A DNA stretch of 43,814 nucleotides. It comes from Bacteroidales bacterium (GTDB lineage Bacteria; Bacteroidota; Bacteroidia; Bacteroidales; UBA932). A model generated the notes under the pieces. The model was not told where the DNA came from. It did no database searches and was given only the letters and a program-made list of their open reading frames with translations. How positions within the stretch are numbered: the stretch's first letter is position 1; each line of letters starts with the position of its first letter. Positions 8,208-16,770 of this stretch are shown piece after piece. Where the stretch lies: the NCBI GenBank assembly GCA_017615615.1, contig JAFZZW010000084.1, positions 1 through 43,814 of the forward strand, given 5' to 3'. A program made the position numbers and the translations under genes.

Positions 8208-11120
8208 TTAGAATCTGAAATAAATGTTCAACATGTAGTTGATACCGGACATGTAGAAGTACTTGGGGTCGAAGCGATAGTAGCGGGTCTTGCCCTCGGT
8301 GTTGTCGACTATGCGGGTCTGCTCGTAACCGCCGGTCTTGACGTTCGTGTTGTTGAGCAGGTTCTTGGCATTGAGGGAGAATCCGAGCTGATACTTGCGC
8401 TGTATATACCATGACTTGCCTACGGACAGATTGACAAGCCAGGCGGCGTCGAACTTCTCCTGGGTAGTCATGTACTCTATTTCCGAGGGAGTCTCCTTGT
8501 GGTCGGGACCCTGGACGGCATAATCGGTACGGTATAGGGGGTTCATGTCGAGGTAGGCCTGGTCGAAGTATTCCACGTCGGCGTCGATGAACCAGTAGTT
8601 GTAGTTGTATGCAAGACCGAGGCTCGCGGCAAGCTGGGGCGTTGAAGGCACGAAGTGCTGCTGCATCCTCTTGACTTGACCGGAGATATTGCCATCGGCG
8701 TCCCTGACATATACCGGAGTCTCTTTCCAGTAAGTGACGTTGACCGTCTGGGATCCGTTGTAGGATACGGGCTCGGCGCTGTTGTCGAGGGTCTGCACCA
8801 TCGTGGGAGTGGATGTGTAGACATAACGTCCCCACGCGAAGACGCCCTGCAGGGAGAGGTTCTCCACAAGGTAGGTGGGCATCTTGAATCCGAGTTCCAC
8901 GCCGGCGTGCATCTCGTCGATGCCGCTCAGGGCGAAGTTGGAGAACGCGTTCTGGATGTCGTCGTAGGCGCTCATGACCTTGGACTGGTCCTTGATGGTG
9001 GTGTAGTACCCGGTAGCGCGGATATTGATGCCGTTGCCGCTGTATTGCCAGTTGATATCCGAGGCGAAGGTCTTGACGGTGGTCAGATTCTCCACCATGG
9101 AGTTGCGGGTTCTGGGGGAAAGGAACACCTGGTTGAATTTGGGCGCGTCGTTGAAATAGCCCACGTTGGCGTAAACCCTCTGGTTGCCGGTGATGACATA
9201 ATTGAGGCCGAGCTTGGCGCCGTATGTGAAGAACTGCGCCGGTTTGGACACCCAGGATGAGGATTCCGCGGTAGGCTCGATGCCTGCGGCCTCCCAGGCT
9301 GCGACTTCATCGGCCTTGGGATAACCGGGGAAGAGGCCCTTCTTCATGAGACCGTGGCGCCAGAACACTTCGTATCCGGCCTTGAGGCCTACATTGGCGC
9401 TGAAGTTGTCGATGACGAACTGGCCGTTGGCCCATCCGCCTATGTTACGCAGCTGGGCAAGGTAATCATAGCCGTACTTGTCGCCGACGTACAGCTTGCG
9501 CGCCTCTCCGTTGGCCAGGTAGTATTTGAGGTCGTTCTGGCTCTTCCAGGGCTGTGCGGCATAATCGCGGTCGGCGAAATTGTCGACGTCCAGGTAATAC
9601 CGGCCGCCCAGGAGGTCGGCGATGATCTTGTAATACTCGGTGCGGTTGATGCGCCCGTTGATACCGCCGGTGACGGTTATCCAGTTAAGGGGACGATACT
9701 TGAAGGATGCGGCCAGGTTGAAGTCGAGCTGGTCCGTGTGGCGCTCCTCCTGGACATACTTGGAACGGCCGTTCTCGCTCTGCTGGTTCACGCGGTAGAG
9801 GCGGTCCCAGTTGATGTGGACGGTGTTGGGGTCTTCATTGTACCATCTGAGGTAGGACTCGACGGCCTTGGCCTGGTTGTGGCGGTTCCAGTCGGGGTCG
9901 GCGTTATAATAATAACTGGGGAGATTGCGGTAATAATCAGGCTTGGGGTCCTGGGCGTTGTACCAGTCGAGCGCGGTGTAGCCGTTGGTTCCGAAGCGGA
10001 AGAGAGCGGTTGCGCTGGCGGAGAACTTGTCGCCGGGATTGTAGTCGTACTTGACCAGGGCGACGGGCTCATGAGTCTTGCGTACGCGGGCGTTGCGGAC
10101 CTTGCCGTCCTGGTAGCCCCAGTTGGCGTTGTACATGTTGTCGTACATCAGGTCATAGACCTCCTGGGTGGATGCCATCTGGGCGCCGCGCTCTCCGGGG
10201 GTGCCGAAGAAGACGAAGCCGATCTGGTGGTCGTCGCCTATCTTCTTGTCGGCGGCGAGATAGTATGCGAAAGAACGGTAATAGACGCCCTTGATCCAGT
10301 CGTTGCCGCCCAGGCGGGCGCTCACGTTGGCGGCGAAGGCCCAGCCGTTGTCCAGCCATCCGGTAGCGTACGAGCCCATCACGCGGAGGCGGTAGAGGAC
10401 GCTGTTGGTGAGGACGCTTCCGCGGAGGCCCTTGCGGACGCTGGCGGCGTTGCCGAAGATGTTGGTAAGGCCGTTATACCCGCCGAAGCCGTAGTCGGAG
10501 ACCTCCACGCCGTTGACGGTTTCCTTGGAACGCATGGCCTCGTTAAGGCCGCTCCAGAGGGAATACGGGCTGTATCCGGTGATGGCGTCGTTCATCTTCA
10601 CGCCGGCCAGATAGACATCCTGGCTCTCGGATGTGTAGCCGCGGGCACGGTAGCGGATGGCGGAGAAATTGAATCCGGCGATGTTGTTGAAGATGTCGTT
10701 GGACCCGAAGAGGATGGTGGGATTGTCGTTGTAGCCGGAATCGTCGAGGTCGAATGCGGCGAAGGAGTCGTCATCCACGTCCGTAAGCTGCTGGAGGGCC
10801 GTCAGGGACAGGTTGAACATGTTCTTGACGTAGCCGTCGTTGACGGTAACCTGAACCTGGTTCTCAAGGAAATCGGGAGCGTCGATGACAAGGGTGTACA
10901 TGCCGTCGCCGAGGTTGGGTATCATGAAGGTTCCGTCCTCGGCGGACTCCACGACGGCGATCTGGTTGGCCCCCTGCATGAGGGTGAGCTTCGCTTTCTC
11001 TATGGGCTCTTTGCCGTTGCGGTTGATGACCGTTCCCTTGACGCCGCCGGTATAATCCTGGGCGGAGAGGGTGACGGCTGCAAGCAGCGCGGCGAGAGCG
11101 ATTGAATATCGTTTTGACAT
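8208..11120 (-). CDS. TonB-dependent outer-membrane receptor with CarboxypepD_reg-like N-terminus
   Basis: 970-residue outer-membrane protein. It has a signal peptide ending LSAQ (about residue 20), a carboxypeptidase-regulatory-like beta domain (about 25-105), a plug-like region (about 130-240), then a long barrel rich in alternating aromatic residues ending in NIYFRF, the usual terminal phenylalanine signature. Start chosen at ATG 11120: an upstream ATG at 11144 would run into the preceding gene, whereas 11120 leaves 13 bp and opens directly on the signal peptide. It lies between the phosphoesterase and DUF5689 genes, so it is probably the import channel of this locus. The substrate is not readable from sequence. 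Confidence 0.92.
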   Translation of the reverse strand: MSKRYSIALAALLAAVTLSAQDYTGGVKGTVINRNGKEPIEKAKLTLMQGANQIAVVESAEDGTFMIPNLGDGMYTLVIDAPDFLENQVQVTVNDGYVKNMFNLSLTALQQLTDVDDDSFAAFDLDDSGYNDNPTILFGSNDIFNNIAGFNFSAIRYRARGYTSESQDVYLAGVKMNDAITGYSPYSLWSGLNEAMRSKETVNGVEVSDYGFGGYNGLTNIFGNAASVRKGLRGSVLTNSVLYRLRVMGSYATGWLDNGWAFAANVSARLGGNDWIKGVYYRSFAYYLAADKKIGDDHQIGFVFFGTPGERGAQMASTQEVYDLMYDNMYNANWGYQDGKVRNARVRKTHEPVALVKYDYNPGDKFSASATALFRFGTNGYTALDWYNAQDPKPDYYRNLPSYYYNADPDWNRHNQAKAVESYLRWYNEDPNTVHINWDRLYRVNQQSENGRSKYVQEERHTDQLDFNLAASFKYRPLNWITVTGGINGRINRTEYYKIIADLLGGRYYLDVDNFADRDYAAQPWKSQNDLKYYLANGEARKLYVGDKYGYDYLAQLRNIGGWANGQFVIDNFSANVGLKAGYEVFWRHGLMKKGLFPGYPKADEVAAWEAAGIEPTAESSSWVSKPAQFFTYGAKLGLNYVITGNQRVYANVGYFNDAPKFNQVFLSPRTRNSMVENLTTVKTFASDINWQYSGNGINIRATGYYTTIKDQSKVMSAYDDIQNAFSNFALSGIDEMHAGVELGFKMPTYLVENLSLQGVFAWGRYVYTSTPTMVQTLDNSAEPVSYNGSQTVNVTYWKETPVYVRDADGNISGQVKRMQQHFVPSTPQLAASLGLAYNYNYWFIDADVEYFDQAYLDMNPLYRTDYAVQGPDHKETPSEIEYMTTQEKFDAAWLVNLSVGKSWYIQRKYQLGFSLNAKNLLNNTNVKTGGYEQTRIVDNTEGKTRYYRFDPKYFYMSGINYMLNIYFRF

Positions 11121-11133
11121 AGGCCGTTTAATG

Positions 11134-12231
11134 TTATCTCGCAATTACGATGTAGGTGGGATAATGGTCTGAGTAGCCTCCCACGAAGGCGCCGCCCGAG
11201 AAGGTGCGGAACGGAGTGCCCTTGTAAGGGCCGCTCTGGTTGGTCATGAAGGGCTTGTTGAAGATGCGTCCATAGTACTTGCCCTTGATGATGGGCTGGA
11301 TCTGCCAGGTGCCGGCCGGTGCCTTGGCGAGGCTGGAACTGACGAGGATGCAGTCGTAGATATTGCTCTCGCCGCGGTAATACAGGGAACTGTAGCCGGC
11401 CTTGAGCATGCTGAGGAACGGGGAGAAGAAGTCTTCCGGCTGAACCTCGTCGAGGGTCTCCCGGCCGTGCATGTACACCGCCATGGAAGGGTCCGTAGGG
11501 TTGTCGTTCATGTCGCCCATGATGACGCACTTGATGCCGGGATACTTCTCCATGAGGCCGCGGGCGTGGTTGTAGGCAATCTCGCCGCCCCTCGAACGGG
11601 TATCCACTCCCTTGCCGCCCAGACGGGAAGGAAGGTGGCATACATAGATGGCGAACATCTCGCCGCCAATGAGGCCGCGGCACATAAGGATGTCGCGGGT
11701 GCGGAAATTGGCCTGCTCCTCGGGGGTCAGGTCGAATTTGACCTCGCTGGGAGCGAAGGTGAACGGGATGGACTCGCTCTCGAGAAGGGTGAACTTGGTG
11801 GGGTCGTAGAGCATCCCCACATCGACGCCGCGGCGGTCGGGACCGTCATAGTGGACGATCTGGTAGTTGGCGGCGGCTATCTGCTCGTCGGCCACGAGAT
11901 CTTCCAGTACGTGGCGGTTTTCCACCTCGGAGACTCCGAGCACGGTGTGCCACACGCCGTTGTCTTCCTTCATGGCGGCTATTACGCGGGCCATGTTGTG
12001 GAGTTTCTTCTGGTATTTGGCCTCGGTCCACTGGTTGCCGCCGTCGGGCAGGTATTCGTAGTCGTTCTTGCCTTCGTCGTGGAAGGTGTCGAACAGGTTC
12101 TCCAGGTTGTAGAAGCCGATGATGTGGGAACGCCCCGGAGTGGCGCTGCCGGCCGAAGACACTTTTGCTGCCGAACTGCACCCGCAGACGAGCGCGAGCG
12201 CGGCGAATAGGGCAAATGCGCGGATTCTCAT
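11134..12231 (-). CDS. Endonuclease/exonuclease/phosphatase-family lipoprotein
   Basis: 365-residue member of the EEP superfamily (DNase I/exonuclease III fold). Visible motifs are GFYNLENLFDT near the N-terminus, a catalytic glutamate in SEVENRHV, GDMNDNP in the middle and a terminal SDHYP histidine motif. The start MRIRAFALFAALALVCGC is a lipoprotein signal, so the enzyme should act outside the cytoplasm. It sits 15 bp after the non-specific endonuclease gene and just ahead of the TonB-dependent receptor. Together these suggest extracellular hydrolysis of nucleic acid or a phosphodiester. Which bond it cuts cannot be said. Confidence 0.9.
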   Translation of the reverse strand: MRIRAFALFAALALVCGCSSAAKVSSAGSATPGRSHIIGFYNLENLFDTFHDEGKNDYEYLPDGGNQWTEAKYQKKLHNMARVIAAMKEDNGVWHTVLGVSEVENRHVLEDLVADEQIAAANYQIVHYDGPDRRGVDVGMLYDPTKFTLLESESIPFTFAPSEVKFDLTPEEQANFRTRDILMCRGLIGGEMFAIYVCHLPSRLGGKGVDTRSRGGEIAYNHARGLMEKYPGIKCVIMGDMNDNPTDPSMAVYMHGRETLDEVQPEDFFSPFLSMLKAGYSSLYYRGESNIYDCILVSSSLAKAPAGTWQIQPIIKGKYYGRIFNKPFMTNQSGPYKGTPFRTFSGGAFVGGYSDHYPTYIVIAR

Positions 12232-12246
12232 ACGATCAGTTATTAG

Positions 12247-13365
12247 TTACCATTTCTTTACAGTTTCAAGGGGCGCGGCGGATTCGATGGCGTCGGCCTT
12301 CGATGCTCCGAGCAGGACGGACAGGGCGGGGAAAAAGTCTTCCCCGGTCTTCTCCTCCAGTTCGTCTATGGACATTATGTAGTCCATGTAATTGCCGTGC
12401 TCGGGGTCGGGCAGGAAGTGCGGGAGGTAGAAGCCGACTGCCGAATACTCGTTGTTCTTCCTTCTAAGGAGGGCCTTGTAATAGGCTACGGGGATGGGGA
12501 CGTAGAAGCCCGTGTTGCCGCCGGAGGTGCTCGTGGAGCCGTTGATGTCGCAGCCGGTCACGACGTACAGGGTATCGCAGGTCATCGCATAGTCACGCAC
12601 CTTCTGTTCCAGATTGGCCCAGATGTAGGTGTTGAAATCGTAATCCTGCGGCGTCATGTTGGTTCCGTAGAATGTGGATACGTTTGCGGCGTAATTCAAC
12701 CTGTCCGCGGAAGGGATCTGGTGGCCGCGGGTCCAGCCGCCGCCGTAGGTGAAGGTGACGTTGGGCTGGATGTCATACGGAAGGAGAGGGTCGAAGCCCC
12801 ACTGGTCCGACCGGAACCCGGAGCCCCGCAGGCCTTTGTTCAGAGGATATGCCACCCAGTGGGAAAGATGGTTCTCGTAGTCCCAGAGGAAGGACCAGTT
12901 GCGGACGCCGCTCTTTGCTTCGCCAAGGTACAATCCCCCATCCATGGCATGGGTGAAGAAGCCCTTGTCCTGCGGATCGACGGCGGGTATCTCGAGCCAC
13001 ATCGTAGCAGCTCCGCCGGACTGACTGATGGAGGCGCTGGCATAGTAATGCGGCGAACGGAGATACACTTCCGCCTGCCGGGCAGAGCCGTCGCCGTTGG
13101 GGTCGACCGTCATGACGGACGACGCAAACCCGGAGCCTGAGGACGGCGAGAAGTGTATCCACCCGGTCGACTGGCCGGAGGCATACTGCACGTCGATCGT
13201 CCAGGTGCTGGTGGCGGAAATCTTGACCGTCTGCGTGCCGCCGTCCGCCGTCCAGATGGCACGGCTGACGGTCAGCACGGGAATGGTCTCGTCGTCCTCC
13301 TCGCAGGACAGGAGGAGCGTTCCCAGAGCAAGGAGGGAGCCCAGTATTGCAAGGCGTCTTGACAT
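12247..13365 (-). CDS. BACON-domain DNA/RNA non-specific endonuclease lipoprotein
   Basis: 372 residues: lipoprotein signal (Cys21 in LLLSCEEDDE), a BACON-type beta domain (about 30-120), then a His-Me finger nuclease of the NucA/Serratia type. The catalytic motif is TRGHQIPSADR with His215 (most relatives have DRGH; the first position is Thr here), followed by the Asn/Gln/Asn-rich metal site around GTNMTPQDYDFN (235-245) and a downstream glutamate in NLEQKV. It should cut DNA or RNA at the cell surface. It is tightly spaced between the large OB-fold lipoprotein (5 bp) and the EEP gene (15 bp). Confidence 0.92.
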   Translation of the reverse strand: MSRRLAILGSLLALGTLLLSCEEDDETIPVLTVSRAIWTADGGTQTVKISATSTWTIDVQYASGQSTGWIHFSPSSGSGFASSVMTVDPNGDGSARQAEVYLRSPHYYASASISQSGGAATMWLEIPAVDPQDKGFFTHAMDGGLYLGEAKSGVRNWSFLWDYENHLSHWVAYPLNKGLRGSGFRSDQWGFDPLLPYDIQPNVTFTYGGGWTRGHQIPSADRLNYAANVSTFYGTNMTPQDYDFNTYIWANLEQKVRDYAMTCDTLYVVTGCDINGSTSTSGGNTGFYVPIPVAYYKALLRRKNNEYSAVGFYLPHFLPDPEHGNYMDYIMSIDELEEKTGEDFFPALSVLLGASKADAIESAAPLETVKKW

Positions 13366-13370
13366 GTAGA

Positions 13371-16300
13371 TTATTCGAAAAATACTGTGATGCTGGTGAT
13401 ATAGACAGCGCCGCCATCCTTTTCGTCACAGATAATCCTCACCTGGGTATTGCCGGCAGGAACTTCAAGGCCGTCGGCAAGCGACTGGCCAGTGACATTA
13501 TCCAGCAATGTAGTTGTGCCATCTGCACTCAGAATATCCATGGGACGGTCTCCCATTTCTCCGGTACCGTCATTCTTTTTGTTGAGTACAACTGCTATTT
13601 GCTTTATCGACTTGCCGGAAGGAAGCTCGGGAGTAAGAACATAAGCACTCTTGCCCTTGTTCATCTGCACAGTTACCTGTGAAGTATTTGCATAAGTATT
13701 GAAAAGGGTCCATACGCTTCCATCTGTGGCCGTTACGTTCTTGGTGCCACTATCGTATCCCCATTTTCCGGAATGTGCTGCTTTGATAGCATCTCCATCC
13801 AACACGAAGGAAGAAGCCTCGCCGTTGGACGGCTTGGCCTGAGTGATTGTCACCACTTCATTCACACCGGCTTCCGCGCAAACCACATTGATATGGGCGA
13901 CCTTGGCGGCATCGCCTTCATTGGCGGGGAAAGTAATGGTAACGGTAGCGTCGGCACTTCCGGACGAAGGAGTAAGAACGAAGTCCGCATTATCGGAAGC
14001 GACCTCCCATGCCGCATTTGCCTTAATATCGAAGCTTGCGCTGGTTACATCAGCCTTTACCTTGATGGTGGTAGGATTGACAGTACAGTATTTGGCGTTC
14101 TCGTCACCGGGGAGGAATTCGGTAGCGATGACCTGAACGTAATTGTTCTTGGAATTAATGGTGTTGAAATAACCGTAGAATCTCACAACCTGGTTTTCGA
14201 GGGCGGAGGGATTGATGTCGGCAATCATGTAATAGGGAGAGGCATAGCGGGTGGCTCCCTCTGGAGTTACGTTCCAGTAGCTGCCGTTCTTGGTGAGCTT
14301 GCCGGTGACGAGGATGTAGTCGGCGCTGCCGGAGGAATAACTGTCGATATTGGCAGTGATGTCGACCACGGGAGTGCGGAGCACTTCATTGCCGGAAGAG
14401 ACGACTTTGATATTCTTGGCGTCCTTGTACTCAGGGAGGCCGTAATAGTCGGCAACGAAGGTGGCGGAGAAGTCGACCTTGTCGCCGATCTTTACGGTGG
14501 GAGCGGCGTTGAGGTATACATAGATGTTGCTGGTGCCGTCGGAGACTACAAAGCCTTTCGTGCAGAGGGCGACGACAGTTGCTTCGTAGAACTCGAAGGC
14601 GGCGCCGTCGGCAACCTTTAGGGATGCGGTGACGCTGTGGGCGGCGGAATCTGCAAGGCCTTCCTGGCGGATGATTACGTTCTCTTCATATCCGGCCTGC
14701 TCGCTGAACAGGTGGAAACAGAATTCGCGGGCTTCCTGGCCGGTATTTTCGGTAAGGGCAATCTTGATGGTGGCGTCGCCGGTGCCTTCGTTGGGGCTTA
14801 CCGTAATGCCGTCCTGAATGTTGTTGATGACCCAGGCGGTATTGGAGGTAATGGCGACGGTGGCTTCAGTGGCAGAGGCCTTGACCGTCTGCTCCTTGGG
14901 AGCCACGGTGCAGTATTTCTCGTCTGCAGAAACTTCTGCAACTTCCGTAACGACGAGCTGGAGGAGATTCTTCTTTTCGAAAATGGTATTGAAGTAACCT
15001 GTCATCTTGACACGCTTGCCAACCAGGCCGTCGAGCTTGATTGAGCTGTGCGGATTGGCAGCCTGGGCCTTCCGCGAGGCGCCTGCTACTTCAACGTTGA
15101 AGTAATCGCCGTCCTTGACCAGGTTGCCGGCCACGATGAGGTAATCGGTATCGGCCGAATTGTAGGAGTCGATTTCAGCGGTAACGTCCTTGAGCTCGGT
15201 ACGCGGGACGTCGTTGTTGGAAGAGGAAACCTGGGTGTCCGTTACTTCCTTGAACTCGGGGAGACCATAGTAGGTAGTCTTGGTGGCCTTTACGGTCACT
15301 TTGTCGCCGATCTTCACCGAAGGCTCCTTGTCGAGGAACACATAGCAGTTGCTCTTGCCGTCGGTGATGATGAAGCCCTTGGCGCTGAGGGCGGCCACGA
15401 TGGCGTCCTTGACCTCAACGATATTCTTATCGTCGGTGACTACGCAGTCGGATACGCTGCCGGAAACGAACTCGGGTTCCTTGGGTTTCTGGCCGTTGAG
15501 TTCAACCAGATAGTTGCCCAGCGTGAACTGGGGCGTGGTGCCGAACATCTTGCAGATGGAGCCGGTAACGACAACCTTGTCGCCGACCTTGATCTGGTCG
15601 TTGGCAGTGAATTTGTCTCCGCCCAGGAAGTAGCCGCGGTAAACGCCAAACACTGCGGTATACCCCTCGTCAACTATGGAGTATTCGGCATTTCCGAACT
15701 GATCGGTGGTATCCACGCTCTTGATTGCGGAAATGACGCCACGGACGTAAACGTTGTTTATCTTGTCGTAGGTGGAGGTGTTGGTATAGCCGAGATTGGC
15801 GACGGCATTGATGGCGGCTGCCACGTTGTACGGGTCTTCCGCCGTGCCGGAGCCGCTGGGCTCGGCCTTGGTGACGATGACGGGCTCGACAACGGCATCA
15901 TTCAGTTGCACCAGGCACGCGTCGCCCTTGCCGGTGGTTTCCGCGGTGTTGCCTTTGAAGTTGGTGACATAGCCGTAAACGACTACGTTGTCGCCGACCT
16001 TGACGTCGGTATCACCCGCCTTCCAGGCCCTGCCGCCCAGGTAGTTGACCTGGAAGCACTCGAAGTCGAGGTCGGAAGGCTGGCCGTCGTCGGAGATATA
16101 GAAAGATGCGTTGCCGTAATCATTGGAAGCGAAGTACTGCTCCACGCCGCCCGACGAGACCATCTTGTGGATTATTCCCTTGATGAAGAACTTATCGGAA
16201 GATATCTGGCCGTCGGACAGGTTGCTCATGACCCAGTCATGGGCCTCGCTGGCAGAGAATGCGGTTGCGAGGGTTTTGCCGTCGCCTGCTTTCTGCGACC

Positions 16301-16637
16301 CTTCCTGGGCGATGGTGAGGGAAGCGTTGACTATGCCGCTGTTGAAGCTGATGGCGACGCTGCGGGGCTTGCCGGGATTGGCGGAGGCGGTGACCACTAC
16401 GTCATTCTCCCCGCTGCCCTGGGCAGGATTGACCTGAAGCCAGTCTTTCGCCGACTCGGGTACTGATACTTTCCAGGCATCGGAAGACTTTACCTTGACG
16501 GTCTGGGAGCCGCCGTCGGCAGTGAAAGTGATGGCATCAGGCTCGACCGCAATACCGATGACGGGCTTATCGGGCTTACAGGAGACCGCTATGGAAATCA
16601 TCGCCACAGCTGCCAGGATAAATGATTTGATTCTCAT
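13371..16637 (-). CDS. Large BACON/OB-fold repeat lipoprotein
   Basis: 1088 residues, first gene of the nine-gene unit. A lipoprotein signal (Cys20 in IAVSCKPDK) is followed by a BACON domain (about 27-115), several OB-like modules of the DUF5689/DUF6359 type (about 120-600, with phrases such as VKIGDKVTVKATKTTYYGLPE), a further BACON-like segment, a second near copy of the OB-like block (about 680-860), another BACON segment and a C-terminal jelly-roll-like region. The internal repetition is clear: the LPE(F/Y)K stretch and the YFNTI stretch each occur twice. No catalytic motif is seen. A binding role at the cell surface is likely, and OB folds often bind nucleic acid or sugar. Confidence 0.82.
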   Translation of the reverse strand: MRIKSFILAAVAMISIAVSCKPDKPVIGIAVEPDAITFTADGGSQTVKVKSSDAWKVSVPESAKDWLQVNPAQGSGENDVVVTASANPGKPRSVAISFNSGIVNASLTIAQEGSQKAGDGKTLATAFSASEAHDWVMSNLSDGQISSDKFFIKGIIHKMVSSGGVEQYFASNDYGNASFYISDDGQPSDLDFECFQVNYLGGRAWKAGDTDVKVGDNVVVYGYVTNFKGNTAETTGKGDACLVQLNDAVVEPVIVTKAEPSGSGTAEDPYNVAAAINAVANLGYTNTSTYDKINNVYVRGVISAIKSVDTTDQFGNAEYSIVDEGYTAVFGVYRGYFLGGDKFTANDQIKVGDKVVVTGSICKMFGTTPQFTLGNYLVELNGQKPKEPEFVSGSVSDCVVTDDKNIVEVKDAIVAALSAKGFIITDGKSNCYVFLDKEPSVKIGDKVTVKATKTTYYGLPEFKEVTDTQVSSSNNDVPRTELKDVTAEIDSYNSADTDYLIVAGNLVKDGDYFNVEVAGASRKAQAANPHSSIKLDGLVGKRVKMTGYFNTIFEKKNLLQLVVTEVAEVSADEKYCTVAPKEQTVKASATEATVAITSNTAWVINNIQDGITVSPNEGTGDATIKIALTENTGQEAREFCFHLFSEQAGYEENVIIRQEGLADSAAHSVTASLKVADGAAFEFYEATVVALCTKGFVVSDGTSNIYVYLNAAPTVKIGDKVDFSATFVADYYGLPEYKDAKNIKVVSSGNEVLRTPVVDITANIDSYSSGSADYILVTGKLTKNGSYWNVTPEGATRYASPYYMIADINPSALENQVVRFYGYFNTINSKNNYVQVIATEFLPGDENAKYCTVNPTTIKVKADVTSASFDIKANAAWEVASDNADFVLTPSSGSADATVTITFPANEGDAAKVAHINVVCAEAGVNEVVTITQAKPSNGEASSFVLDGDAIKAAHSGKWGYDSGTKNVTATDGSVWTLFNTYANTSQVTVQMNKGKSAYVLTPELPSGKSIKQIAVVLNKKNDGTGEMGDRPMDILSADGTTTLLDNVTGQSLADGLEVPAGNTQVRIICDEKDGGAVYITSITVFFE

Positions 16638-16675
16638 ACGATATGCTATTGATTAGTTATTTGCCTTGTAACCTT

Positions 16676-16706
16676 CAAATATATGAAATTTTCGCTCAAA
16701 GTCCAA
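16676..16706 (-). promoter_or_regulatory. Bacteroidota-type promoter for the nine-gene unit
   Basis: On the minus strand TTG (16704-16706), a 20-bp spacer, then TATATTTG (16676-16683), matching the -33/-7 form TTG...TAnnTTTG. The start codon at 16637 is about 39 bp downstream. It lies directly after the terminator of the preceding gene. Confidence 0.75.
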
Positions 16707-16717
16707 CCCCGCGGCGC

Positions 16718-16751
16718 AAAAAAAGACCGGCCCCTGAAAGGGACCGGCCTT
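16718..16751 (-). terminator. Rho-independent terminator of the lamin-tail lipoprotein gene
   Basis: On the minus strand an 11-bp stem (arm GGCCGGTCCCT with arm AGGGGCCGGTC, two G-U pairs) encloses a 3-nt loop and is followed by seven T. It lies 20 bp beyond the stop at 16771 and separates the two lipoprotein/receptor units. Confidence 0.92.
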
Positions 16752-16770
16752 GAAATCGGTCAGTATGATT

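Noticed and set aside
7284-8414. Plus-strand gene opposite the DUF5689 gene
   Set aside because: Antisense shadow: Val/Leu/Gly-rich translation without motifs, and it crosses the intergenic boundary of two real minus-strand genes.
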